A DNA stretch of 64,000 nucleotides from Methylomonas albis (lineage in GTDB: Bacteria > Pseudomonadota > Gammaproteobacteria > Methylococcales > Methylomonadaceae). The DNA is taken from assembly GCF_014850955.1 (NCBI RefSeq), contig NZ_JACXSS010000001.1:1550001-1614000 (forward strand). Reading direction: 5' to 3'. The translations under genes were made by a program, and so were the position numbers. The notes below the pieces were generated by a model. The model saw only the letters and a list, made by a program, of their open reading frames with translations. It was not told where the DNA came from and searched no databases. Below, in pieces: positions 26,663 to 34,439 of this stretch. The first letter of the stretch is position 1. Every line of letters starts with the position of its first letter.

Positions 26663-28620
26663 TGGCAGAGAGTTCCAAACCGGCGCTTTCCGGCACCGCC
26701 GCGAAATTGGCCGATATTTTTGGTGAAGGCGGCACCTTAGCCGAGGTTATCCATGGCTATTCGCCGCGCGCTGCGCAGATCGAGATGGCCGAAAAAATCG
26801 CCCATGCCATAGAGTCGCAGCAAAACCTGATTGCCGAGGCCGGCACCGGCACCGGCAAAACCTTTGCCTATCTGATTCCCGCCATTCTGTCCGGCAAAAA
26901 AGTCATCGTCTCCACCGGGACCAAAAATCTGCAAGACCAATTGTTCAACAAGGATCTGCCGGTGATACGCAAAGCCCTGAGCAGGCGGCCGTTCAAAGCC
27001 AGCTTGTTAAAGGGCCGCGCGAATTATTTATGCACTTATCGGCTGGATCAGGCCTTGAATTCCGCGTTCGGCTACAGCCAGGAAGATGCTGCGGCCTTGG
27101 CGCAAATCAAGGCTTGGTCTAAACGCACCAAGGCCGGCGACGTTTCAGAAGTGGCCGATGTACATGACGGCGATCCGGTCTGGTTTCACGCTACCTCCAC
27201 CACCGATAATTGCCTGGGGCAGAACTGCCCTGATTACGCAGATTGCTTTTTGACCAAAGCTCGCAAACAGGCCCAGGAAGCCGAGATCGTCGTCGTCAAT
27301 CATCATCTGCTGTGTGCCGACTGGTCGATCCGCGAAACCGGCTTCGGTGAATTATTGCCTGATGCCGAAGTCGTGGTCATCGACGAAGCGCATCAACTGG
27401 CCGATACCGCATCCAATTTTTTGGGCGTAACGATCAGCGGCAAGCAGTTGGTCGATCTGGCTGACGACAGTCTGGCCGAATATTTTACCGACGCTAAGGA
27501 CATGCCGGACTTGCGCACGGCCTGCGAAGACCTGCAACACGAAGTCAAGGATTTACGGTTGGCTTTTGGCTTGGAACTGCGGCGCGGTGACTGGGTAGAC
27601 ATCGAGACCAATCCAAAAATCGCCGGCGCGTTGGAATCTTTGCAAAAGCAATTGGCGCGATTAACCGACCAATTGGAACGCGCCTCGGTGCGCAGTAAAG
27701 GCCTGGAATCCTGCTTCGACCGCGCCGAAGCGCTGGACGCCCAACTGGAAACGCTGATCAACGACCAGGATGGACAGTGGATCAAATGGTACGAAACCTA
27801 TAGCAAGTCTTTCACGCTCAGTCGCACGCCGCTGGATATTGCCAAGGAATTTCGCGGTTTCATGGCCCGGCACAAAGCTGCCTGGATTTTCACCTCGGCG
27901 ACTCTGAGCGTGGCTAATAACTTTGTGCATTTTTCCAAGAATCTGGGTTTAAGCGGCGCACTCAGCCAGAGTTGGGATAGCCCGTTCGATTATCCGAATC
28001 AAGCCTTGTTTTACCATCCCAAAGGTTTGCCGCAGCCCAGCGATCCCGATTTTACCGATAAAATTGTCGATTTCGCGTTGCCGGTGCTGGAAGCCAGCCG
28101 GGGCCGGGCATTTTTCCTGTTTACCAGTCACCGCGCCCTACAACGCGCGGCGCAATTGCTGGAAGGCAAGCTCGATCATCCGCTATTGGTGCAGGGTACG
28201 CGTTCCAAGGGCGTGTTGTTGGATCAGTTCAAGGAACTGGGCAACGCGGTATTGTTGGCAACCGCCAGTTTCTGGGAAGGTGTGGACGTGCGCGGCGACG
28301 CCTTGTCCTGCGTCATCATCGATAAACTGCCGTTTGCCTCGCCGGGCGACCCGGTGTTGAAAGCACGCATGAATGCGATGGAAAAGCAGGGTCGCAATCC
28401 GTTTTTCGAGCATCAATTACCCAGCGCCATCATTATGCTGCGGCAAGGTGTGGGCCGCTTAATCCGCGATGTTAACGACCGCGGCGTACTGATGGTTTGT
28501 GATCCCCGCTTGTTAAAGCGCTCATACGGTCAGATGTTTTTGGATAGCGTGCCGGCGATGAAACGCAGTCGTGAGATCGAGGACGTGCGACAGTTTTTTG
28601 CAATAGAGGAAAACCGTTGA
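26662..28620 (+). CDS. yoaA: DinG-family ATP-dependent helicase, YoaA-like
   Basis: This 652-residue XPD-like superfamily 2 helicase has Walker A EAGTGTGKTFAYLIPA near residue 60 and Walker B VVIDEAHQL near 240. An iron-sulfur domain has cysteines in NYLCTYRL and CLGQNCPDYADC. C-terminal motifs are FWEGVDVRGD and QGVGRLIRD. It unwinds DNA 5'-3' and in E. coli YoaA aids repair of damaged replication forks. GTG 26662 overlaps the upstream lipoprotein stop. tsaB follows with a 4 bp overlap, the same yoaA-tsaB order as in E. coli, which supports YoaA over DinG. Confidence 0.92.
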   Translation: MAESSKPALSGTAAKLADIFGEGGTLAEVIHGYSPRAAQIEMAEKIAHAIESQQNLIAEAGTGTGKTFAYLIPAILSGKKVIVSTGTKNLQDQLFNKDLPVIRKALSRRPFKASLLKGRANYLCTYRLDQALNSAFGYSQEDAAALAQIKAWSKRTKAGDVSEVADVHDGDPVWFHATSTTDNCLGQNCPDYADCFLTKARKQAQEAEIVVVNHHLLCADWSIRETGFGELLPDAEVVVIDEAHQLADTASNFLGVTISGKQLVDLADDSLAEYFTDAKDMPDLRTACEDLQHEVKDLRLAFGLELRRGDWVDIETNPKIAGALESLQKQLARLTDQLERASVRSKGLESCFDRAEALDAQLETLINDQDGQWIKWYETYSKSFTLSRTPLDIAKEFRGFMARHKAAWIFTSATLSVANNFVHFSKNLGLSGALSQSWDSPFDYPNQALFYHPKGLPQPSDPDFTDKIVDFALPVLEASRGRAFFLFTSHRALQRAAQLLEGKLDHPLLVQGTRSKGVLLDQFKELGNAVLLATASFWEGVDVRGDALSCVIIDKLPFASPGDPVLKARMNAMEKQGRNPFFEHQLPSAIIMLRQGVGRLIRDVNDRGVLMVCDPRLLKRSYGQMFLDSVPAMKRSREIEDVRQFFAIEENR

Positions 28621-29303
28621 AATTATTGGCAGTAGAAACTTCCACCGATGCCTGCTCGGCGGCTTTATTCATTAATGGCGAGATTGCCGAAAAATTTGCG
28701 GTTGCGCCGCGCGAACACACCAAGCTGATTTTGCCGATGATCGATGAATTGATGGCCGAAGCTCAGCTTAAACCGCAACAACTCGATGCGATTGGTTTGA
28801 GCCGCGGCCCCGGTTCGTTTACCGGGGTACGAATTGCCGGCGGCGTGGTACAAGGTATTGCCTATGGAGCGGATTTGCCGGTGGTGCCGGTTTCGACCTT
28901 GGCGGCAATCGCGCAAGACTTTTTTAACCAGCACGCCGAAGCCGAGCTGAGCTTTACGGCAATGGATGCGCGGATGAATGAGATTTTTTGGGGTGCGTAT
29001 CAACGTGATGCATTGGGCTTGGCGGAGCTGATCGGTGCGGAAGCCGTTACGCCCGCCGGCGAAGTGATCTTTCCCGATCTCGCCGGTTTCGGTGTCGGGT
29101 CCGGTTGGGGTGTTTATGCGGACCAGTTGAGCCAACGTTTAGGTGCGCGCGTGCAGGGTGTCGAGGTAGATGTTTGGCCGCGTGCCGCTTGTATTGCCCA
29201 GTTGGGCGCTTATGGATTTGCCAACGGCTTGGCCGTGGCGGTCGAGCAGGCCATGCCGGTTTATCTACGCGATAAAGTCGCGAAAAAGCAATCGGAAAGA
29301 TAG
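28617..29303 (+). CDS. tsaB: tRNA threonylcarbamoyladenosine synthesis protein TsaB
   Basis: This 228-residue ASKHA-fold protein pairs with TsaD and TsaE to make t6A37 in ANN-decoding tRNAs. Motifs include LLAVETSTDACSAAL at the N-terminus, LILPMIDELMAEA and SRGPGSFTGVRIAGG near residue 62. It starts at a TTG that overlaps the helicase stop and is preceded by GAGGAAAA, so translation is likely coupled. TsaB lacks the metal-binding His residues of TsaD, as expected. Confidence 0.94.
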   Translation: MKLLAVETSTDACSAALFINGEIAEKFAVAPREHTKLILPMIDELMAEAQLKPQQLDAIGLSRGPGSFTGVRIAGGVVQGIAYGADLPVVPVSTLAAIAQDFFNQHAEAELSFTAMDARMNEIFWGAYQRDALGLAELIGAEAVTPAGEVIFPDLAGFGVGSGWGVYADQLSQRLGARVQGVEVDVWPRAACIAQLGAYGFANGLAVAVEQAMPVYLRDKVAKKQSER

Positions 29304-29403
29304 CAAGATTTGTGGCGTTAACCCGCTGCTGAAACTGCCTCGCGACGTTTTTGAGCCCTTCTAAGGTACAATGCCGTTTTACCTAAGCCGATATTCTTAG
29401 CCA

Positions 29404-30024
29404 ATGGCGCAATATTTCGAAATTCATCCGAAGAACCCGCAGCCGCGCTTGATTCAACAAGCGGTCAATATCCTGCGCGAAGGCGGCGTAATCGTCTACC
29501 CAACGGAAGCTTCCTACGCGCTGGGTTGCCAAATAGGCGATAAAGCGGCGATGGATCAAATCCGCAGCCTCCGCCGGCTCGACGATAATCATAACTTTAC
29601 CTTGTTGTGTACTGATCTTTCGCAGGTCTCCACCTTTACCAAAATGGGCAACGAAGCGCATCGCTTGATTAAAAAACTCACGCCCGGCCCGTTTACTTTT
29701 TTACTGGACGCCACGCGGGAAGTGCCGCGGCGTTTGCAGCATCCGAAAAAGAAAACCATAGGGGTGAGGATTACCGAACATCCGGTTGCCCAGGCCTTGG
29801 TCGAACAGCTCGGTGAACCTTTGTTGACATCTACGTTGATGATGCCCGGCGATAGCGAGCCGTTGGCCGATCCTTACGAAATCAGAAAACGGCTGGAAAA
29901 AGAACTGGCCTTGGTCATTGATGCTGGGGTTATCGAGTACCAACCTACTACCGTCATCGCTTGCGGCGATAAGTCGATTGAAATTGTCCGACAAGGTATC
30001 GGTATTGCGCCGATGTTGGAGTGA
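29404..30024 (+). CDS. YciO/YrdC/Sua5-family protein
   Basis: This 206-residue protein has the YrdC fold, with the KxR-type nucleotide pocket seen around GGVIVYPTEASYALGCQ and LTPGPFTFLLDATREVPRRL, and IGVRITEHPVAQALVEQLG. Length and the N-terminal AQYFEIHPKNPQPRLIQQAV match the YciO subgroup rather than TsaC. YciO shows only weak threonylcarbamoyl-AMP synthase activity in E. coli, so the role in t6A synthesis is uncertain even though tsaB lies just upstream. It begins 100 bp after tsaB and is followed 7 bp later by the M50 protease gene. Confidence 0.9.
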   Translation: MAQYFEIHPKNPQPRLIQQAVNILREGGVIVYPTEASYALGCQIGDKAAMDQIRSLRRLDDNHNFTLLCTDLSQVSTFTKMGNEAHRLIKKLTPGPFTFLLDATREVPRRLQHPKKKTIGVRITEHPVAQALVEQLGEPLLTSTLMMPGDSEPLADPYEIRKRLEKELALVIDAGVIEYQPTTVIACGDKSIEIVRQGIGIAPMLE

Positions 30025-30031
30025 AAAAGCC

Positions 30032-30685
30032 ATGATGGACGAATTAAGCCTGATACAAAGGATCGTAGTGTGGATTTTGCCGGTGGTTTTCGCAATTACC
30101 GGTCACGAAGTAGCGCACGGTTGGGTGGCCAAGAAGTTAGGCGATAACACCGCCGCCGATCAAGGTCGTTTGACGCTTAACCCACTGAAACATATTGATA
30201 TTCTTGGTACGCTCATCATTCCCGGCTTGTTATTGCTGACCTTTACCGGCTTTGTGTTCGGTTGGGCCAAGCCGGTGCCGGTCGATCCCAGAGCGTTTAA
30301 GAAACCGCGTCAAGCCATGGCGATGGTGGCGCTGGCTGGCCCAGTCTCCAACTTGTTGATGGCTACGGCCTGGGCTTTGCTGGCTAGAATCGGCGTGATG
30401 CTGGAAATCGAGTATATCTCCTTTCCGTTGATATACAGTGGGGTAGCGGGGATCAGCATCAATTTGGTATTGGCTTTGATCAATCTGTTGCCGATACCGC
30501 CTCTGGACGGTAGCCGGATTTTGTCGGGTGTATTACCGGATTACTGGGCTTGGCAATACAATCGTTTGGAACGTTTTGGCTTTATTTTTCTGCTGATTTT
30601 GTTGGCGACCGACGTGTTGCAATATATCCTGGCCTATCCGATGTACTACGCTCAACAGTGGTTTTTTAGCTTGGCGGGCATGTAG
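30032..30685 (+). CDS. Site-2 protease (M50) family membrane metalloprotease
   Basis: This 217-residue polytopic protein of the M50B rhomboid-like group has the zinc motif HEVAH at about residue 22 (TGHEVAHGWVAKKLGD) in the first membrane segment and a third ligand in LLPIPPLDGSRILSGVLP near 160. These catalytic residues are intact. No PDZ or CBS domain is present, so this is the minimal form often found between yciO and scpA in gammaproteobacteria. The substrate is unknown. The start at 30032 follows the yciO stop by 7 bp. A second ATG follows directly. Confidence 0.92.
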   Translation: MMDELSLIQRIVVWILPVVFAITGHEVAHGWVAKKLGDNTAADQGRLTLNPLKHIDILGTLIIPGLLLLTFTGFVFGWAKPVPVDPRAFKKPRQAMAMVALAGPVSNLLMATAWALLARIGVMLEIEYISFPLIYSGVAGISINLVLALINLLPIPPLDGSRILSGVLPDYWAWQYNRLERFGFIFLLILLATDVLQYILAYPMYYAQQWFFSLAGM

Positions 30686-30687
30686 TT

Positions 30688-31512
30688 TTGAGCGAAGTAG
30701 CATTGCCGGTCGAAGCCGCGTTGCCGCCATTGGCGTTGGTGCAGGGCCAGCCGTATCAAGACTTACCGGACGATCTCTACATTCCGCCGGATGCGCTGGA
30801 AGTGTTTCTGGATGCGTTCGAAGGGCCGCTGGATTTGTTGTTGTATTTGATTCGCCGGCAGAATCTGGATATTCTCGATATCCCCATCGCCCAGATCACC
30901 CGGCAATATATTGCCTACATCGACATGATGGAAAATATGCGTCTGGAACTGGCCGCCGAATATCTGGTGATGGCCGCGCTGCTGGCCGAGATCAAATCGC
31001 GGATGCTGCTACCCAGACAACCGGAAAGCGAAGAGGAAGAAGAGGACCCCAGAGCTTTTTTGATTCGCAAATTGCAGGAATACGAAGCGATCAAAAAAGT
31101 GGCGGAAGAAATCGATCTGCTGCCCAGAAACGAGCGCGATACCTTTGAATTCGGCGTCGACACCTCGAGCGTGGATGTACAGCAAATTCTGCCGGATGTG
31201 GAGCTTAAGGAGCTCTTGCTGGCTTTTCAGGACATATTGAAGCGTGCCGAGAGGCTTTCTCACCATCAAATAACCAAAGAACCCCTATCAGTCCGTGAAC
31301 GAATGGCAGCCATTTTGGAAAAACTTAACCAATCGGATAACCACCTCCCTTTCCCAGCATGTTTTGCCCGAAGTGAAGGAAAAAACGGAGTGGTTGTCGC
31401 GTTTCTTGCCATCCTTGAGCTCTCCAAGGAACGCATCATCGACATCTTCCAGTCCGAACCCTACGCCGGAATCGAAGTTAGAGTCCGCGTCGATAGCGGC
31501 ACTGGGGACTGA
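30688..31512 (+). CDS. scpA: Segregation and condensation protein A
   Basis: This 274-residue kleisin forms a complex with Smc and ScpB for chromosome condensation. The N-terminal Smc-binding part is seen in LEVFLDAFEGPLDLLLYLIRRQNLDILDIPIAQITRQY, followed by an acidic linker (ESEEEEEDPR) and a C-terminal winged helix (VVVAFLAILELSKERIIDIFQSEPYAGIEV). Start is a TTG 2 bp after the M50 stop. Another frame is open beneath the 3' quarter of the gene and continues into scpB. Confidence 0.93.
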   Translation: MSEVALPVEAALPPLALVQGQPYQDLPDDLYIPPDALEVFLDAFEGPLDLLLYLIRRQNLDILDIPIAQITRQYIAYIDMMENMRLELAAEYLVMAALLAEIKSRMLLPRQPESEEEEEDPRAFLIRKLQEYEAIKKVAEEIDLLPRNERDTFEFGVDTSSVDVQQILPDVELKELLLAFQDILKRAERLSHHQITKEPLSVRERMAAILEKLNQSDNHLPFPACFARSEGKNGVVVAFLAILELSKERIIDIFQSEPYAGIEVRVRVDSGTGD

Positions 31513-31921
31513 GTCAGCGCTAGCCGAAACCGTCGCCGATGTTGTTATTCCCGCAGCCAAACCCAGGGCGCCGCGCAAGCTGCGCATTAAACCCGAGCCG
31601 GTTACGATATTTGTGCCAGTCAAGCGGCGAGCCGTGCGTTTGCCGGCTGTCTGGGCTAGCGAACCGCGTGTTCCGGTTTTTCAGATCCCTGAACGACGTG
31701 AAGCCGTTATTTTGCCAAAACCACGTCGACGAACAGCGCGTTTGTTGCCGGTTTGGCGCAGTAGCTGGCAGCCAGTCGCGCCCAGGGCTATGGCCGTTAG
31801 CCGGTGTAGAGGCGCCGCTCGCTTGCCTCAGCGTTGGGCCGACATTATTCGGGCCAGCACTTACGAACCCATCGTGGTCGAGCGCCATCGGCTACTGCCT
31901 GACATAATTAAAGAGTGCGAT
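31513..31921 (+). other. Open stretch between scpA and scpB, in frame with scpB, with three Arg-rich repeats
   Basis: No stop occurs in the scpB frame from 31295 (ATG inside scpA) to scpB, so this 409 bp could encode an N-terminal extension of ScpB. The translation is basic and Pro/Arg-rich with three related units: KRRAVRLPAVW, RRRTARLLPVW and CRGAARLPQRW, spaced 25-35 residues. Either ScpB has a 209-residue extension beginning inside scpA, or this is untranslated leader and ScpB starts at 31922, where AAGAG lies 6 bp upstream. I cannot decide. Two other frames are also open here, which weakens the coding claim. Confidence 0.4.
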
Positions 31922-32620
31922 ATGAACACCAAGCGCATCGTAGAAGCCATACTATTTGCCGCCAATCGCCCGATGACTATTAAACAGATTCAGGAAGTCT
32001 TTCCGGAACTGGAGCAGCCCGATACCTTGACCGTGCAGATGGCCTTGGAAGATATTGCCCGCGACTACGCTGACCGTCCAATCGGACTCAGGCAATTAGC
32101 TAGCGGTTACCGGTTTCAGGTAAGAGAAGGCTTGTCGCCCTGGGTGACGCGCTTGTTTGAGGAAAAACCGGCTCGTTATTCGCGCGCGCTTTTAGAAACC
32201 CTGGCTATCATCGCCTATCGTCAACCGGTGACGCGCGGCGAAATCGAGGATATTCGCGGGGTCGGCGTCAGCAGTTCCATCATTCAAACCATGCTGGAGC
32301 GCGAGTGGATTCGCGTTATCGCCCATAAGGAAGTGCCCGGCCGGCCGGCCTTGTTCGGCACCACCAAACAATTTCTGGATTATTTCAATTTAACTTCATT
32401 GAGCGAATTACCGACGCTGGAAGAAATCGTCAATTTCGATTTCGGCAATTCGCCTCAACCGCAACCTGAGCAGGACCACAGTGAAAGACCGCAAACCGCC
32501 GAGACCGAACAACCCATCAGCCCCACTGGACAAACGGACCCAGAAACCGCAGTCTCGGAAACCGAGTTCGACACCCAGACCGAAGCCGGCCCCGGCGCCG
32601 AAAACCTCACCCTCCACTAA
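31922..32620 (+). CDS. scpB: Segregation and condensation protein B
   Basis: This 232-residue ScpB has two winged-helix domains: NTKRIVEAILFAANRPMTIKQIQEVF at the N-terminus and RALLETLAIIAYRQPVTRGEIEDIRGVGVSSSIIQTMLERE centrally, ending with GRPALFGTTKQFLDYFNL. A low-complexity acidic tail of about 50 residues follows. ATG 31922 gives the family start. A larger in-frame ORF reaches back to 31295. The last 140 bp overlap the start of rluB in another frame. Confidence 0.9.
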   Translation: MNTKRIVEAILFAANRPMTIKQIQEVFPELEQPDTLTVQMALEDIARDYADRPIGLRQLASGYRFQVREGLSPWVTRLFEEKPARYSRALLETLAIIAYRQPVTRGEIEDIRGVGVSSSIIQTMLEREWIRVIAHKEVPGRPALFGTTKQFLDYFNLTSLSELPTLEEIVNFDFGNSPQPQPEQDHSERPQTAETEQPISPTGQTDPETAVSETEFDTQTEAGPGAENLTLH

Positions 32621-33365
32621 CGCGCCAGCCGGCGGCGAACGCATCCAGAAATTGCTGGCGCGGGCCGGTGTGGGTTCCCGGCGGGAAATCGAGCGCTGGA
32701 TCGAGGAAGGCAAACTCACAGTTAACGGCAATCCGGTGCAGCCGGGTTACCACTTAAAACCCGACGATCATTTGCAGATCAACGGCCGGGTGGTGAAATG
32801 GGAAAAATATGCCGAGCAACCGACTAGAGTACTGGTCTATCACAAGCCGGTCGGTGAACTGGTGACCCGCCGCGACCCCGAAGGCCGCCCGGTGATCTTT
32901 ACCCAACTGCCGCGCCTGCAAGTGGGCCGCTGGATTGCGGTAGGTCGCCTGGATATCAATACCTCCGGTATGATTTTAGTCACCAATAACGGTGAATTGG
33001 CCAACCGCTTGATGCACCCGTCCCAGGAAGTCGAGCGCGAATATGCCGTGCGGATCTTGGGCGAAGTCGACGACGCGATGCTGGCACGCCTGAAGCAGGG
33101 TGTGGAACTGGAAGACGGCCCGGCGCATTTCGAAGATGTTAGCTTCTACGCCGGGGAAGGGGCAAATAAATGGTTTTATGCCACGGTGAAGCAGGGGCGT
33201 AACCGATTGGTGCGGCGTTTGTGGGAATCGCAAGGCGTCAAAGTCAGCCGCCTGATTCGGGTGCGTTACGGCGATGTGACCTTGCCGGAGCGGGTCAGGG
33301 CGCATTCGTTTTATGAGTTGGAGGCTAAGGAATTGGCGACTTTGATGGAATTTGTGGGGTTGTAG
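32481..33365 (+). CDS. rluB: 23S rRNA pseudouridine synthase RluB
   Basis: This 294-residue RsuA-family synthase would modify U2605-type positions of 23S rRNA. After a 50-residue Pro/Lys-rich tail comes the S4 domain (ERIQKLLARAGVGSRREIERWIEEG) and the catalytic domain with the active Asp in VGRLDINTSGMILVTNNGELANRLMHP. KQGRNRLVRRLWESQGVKVSRLIRVRYG distinguishes the family. The only start upstream of S4 is GTG 32481, preceded by CAGGA, so the gene truly overlaps scpB by 140 bp. The overlap encodes flexible tails in both proteins. Confidence 0.92.
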   Translation: MKDRKPPRPNNPSAPLDKRTQKPQSRKPSSTPRPKPAPAPKTSPSTNAPAGGERIQKLLARAGVGSRREIERWIEEGKLTVNGNPVQPGYHLKPDDHLQINGRVVKWEKYAEQPTRVLVYHKPVGELVTRRDPEGRPVIFTQLPRLQVGRWIAVGRLDINTSGMILVTNNGELANRLMHPSQEVEREYAVRILGEVDDAMLARLKQGVELEDGPAHFEDVSFYAGEGANKWFYATVKQGRNRLVRRLWESQGVKVSRLIRVRYGDVTLPERVRAHSFYELEAKELATLMEFVGL

Positions 33366-33374
33366 TTTTTGTTG

Positions 33375-33393
33375 GGTGGGCAAATTGCCCACC
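33375..33393. terminator. GTGGGC hairpin downstream of rluB
   Basis: A near-perfect palindrome ggtgggcaaattgcccacc (9 bp arms) lies 9 bp after the rluB stop. It belongs to the GTGGGC palindromic repeat family seen at 33901, 34231 and 60571. It may act as a transcription terminator or mRNA stabiliser, although no U-tract follows. Confidence 0.5.
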
Positions 33394-33459
33394 GTAGCAA
33401 GCTGCCGATCATCGGGGAACCAAGGTTCTGCCGACTAGAAGTTGTCATAGCAGACAGGT

Positions 33460-33771
33460 CTACTTTATATACATGTACATAATTCGGTTTTTGGCCAGAA
33501 AGTAAGCATGCTCGGACAAACCCGGTAAATTTTCCCGCAAATAATTGCTTATTTTCTCGTGAATCGTGGCATATGGTTCGCTGTAGAAAGCATTGCTTTT
33601 ACGTACAAGCATCTGAAGCTGTGTTGCGGTTGCAGTCGCGTTTTTAATATCAGCCGGTGATAAGTCAGGAAGTTTCATAATCATTTTTTCAGCGAAAGTA
33701 TCTACTGAAGGTACTCCTCCCCATTTATCCATTTCTGAGAATATTTCTGAAACAAGGTCTATTTCTTCCAT
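33460..33771 (-). CDS. Small hypothetical protein
   Basis: This 103-residue soluble protein (MEEIDLVSEIFSEMDKWGG..., ending KNRIMYMYIK) does not match a family I recognise. A strong ribosome binding site AGGAG lies 6 bp before the ATG at 33771. Another ATG is immediately upstream at 33774. Composition is more AT-rich than the neighbouring scpB-rluB genes, and it stands alone between repeat elements, which hints at acquisition. The AEKMIMKLPDLSPADIKNATATATQLQML segment looks helical. No catalytic motif or membrane segment is visible. Confidence 0.65.
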   Translation of the reverse strand: MEEIDLVSEIFSEMDKWGGVPSVDTFAEKMIMKLPDLSPADIKNATATATQLQMLVRKSNAFYSEPYATIHEKISNYLRENLPGLSEHAYFLAKNRIMYMYIK

Positions 33772-34002
33772 CATCAACTCCTAAAAAAATCATTGGGTAT
33801 TCAGTGTAGCTCCGATTGGCGATAGCGTAATCGGAGGAATGTTGACTACGAAATGTGCGATTACGCAAGCTAATCGCACCTACATTTTAAATGACAGACT
33901 TAGGGTGGGCACGATTTCGCGCTCACGCGGAATTTCGATTGCATATACAACGACTCGCTACCGCGAAACTCAATTGAATGCCGGTTCCCGCACCGGCGGG
34001 CG

Positions 34003-34038
34003 GGTTACTTTTCTTTACTTGTCCAAAGAAAAGTAACC
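34003..34038. repeat. Perfect 14 bp stem hairpin
   Basis: ggttacttttcttt at 34003-34016 is followed by an 8 nt loop and its exact reverse complement aaagaaaagtaacc at 34025-34038. It is immediately adjacent to the larger palindrome at 34078. Confidence 0.75.
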
Positions 34039-34077
34039 AAAAGAAAAGACACCCGAATGCCGCTTTTATCCTGCGCT

Positions 34078-34179
34078 CCGAAGCTTTCGCCGGGGGTTGC
34101 CGAAGGGGCTTCCTGCCCTTCGGCAACGCGATGCATCCTTGCATCGCCCCTAACGGGCTAGTCCCGGCGAAAGCTTCGG
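34078..34179. repeat. Nested cruciform: 17 bp outer arms enclosing two hairpins
   Basis: Outer arms ccgaagctttcgccggg (34078-34094) and its exact inverse (34163-34179) enclose a 68 bp centre. The centre itself contains gccgaaggg...cccttcggc (34099-34124) and gatgca...tgcatc (34130-34145). This three-way junction shape suggests either a REP/BIME-like element or a structured RNA. Confidence 0.7.
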
Positions 34180-34439
34180 TGCTCGGCGCGGCAAACGGGG
34201 CAAAAACGGTCACCAAATTTATATCGGGCGTAGGGTGGGCACGATTTTTGTGCCCACGCGGCAATTAGCAGCTGAATAAACGAGTGTGAGGTTTATGCTC
34301 AGCCTGCGCGCTTCCCTCGCCAATAAAACTCCCATCAAAGCAATTAGCTAGCCTTCGGAAATATAGATGGCTTACCATGGGCCGACTTTCGATGTTTGTT
34401 CCAATTCAATCAGGGTTTTATACCGGGGCGGATAGAATA

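Larger units (their letters stand above)
33811..34264. repeat. Cluster of palindromic repeat elements
   Basis: This gene-free block holds at least five hairpins. They are tccgatt/aatcgga (33811-33835), gtgcgatta/taatcgcac (33855-33879), a 14 bp perfect stem at 34003-34038, a large nested structure at 34078-34179, and a GTGGGCAC hairpin at 34235-34257. The sequence tagggtgggcacgattt occurs at 33901 and again at 34231, so direct repeats of the GTGGGC family bracket 330 bp. Several units resemble REP-type elements. No protein-coding gene is supported here. Confidence 0.7.

Noticed and set aside
31520-31907. Two 122-codon ORFs, one per strand, between scpA and scpB
   Set aside because: GC-rich frames open by chance, with no recognisable features. 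The in-frame ScpB extension is the better candidate.
33978-34268. 96-codon ORF across the hairpin cluster
   Set aside because: It is made entirely of palindromic repeat DNA, with an opposite-strand ORF of similar length, so coding is not supported.
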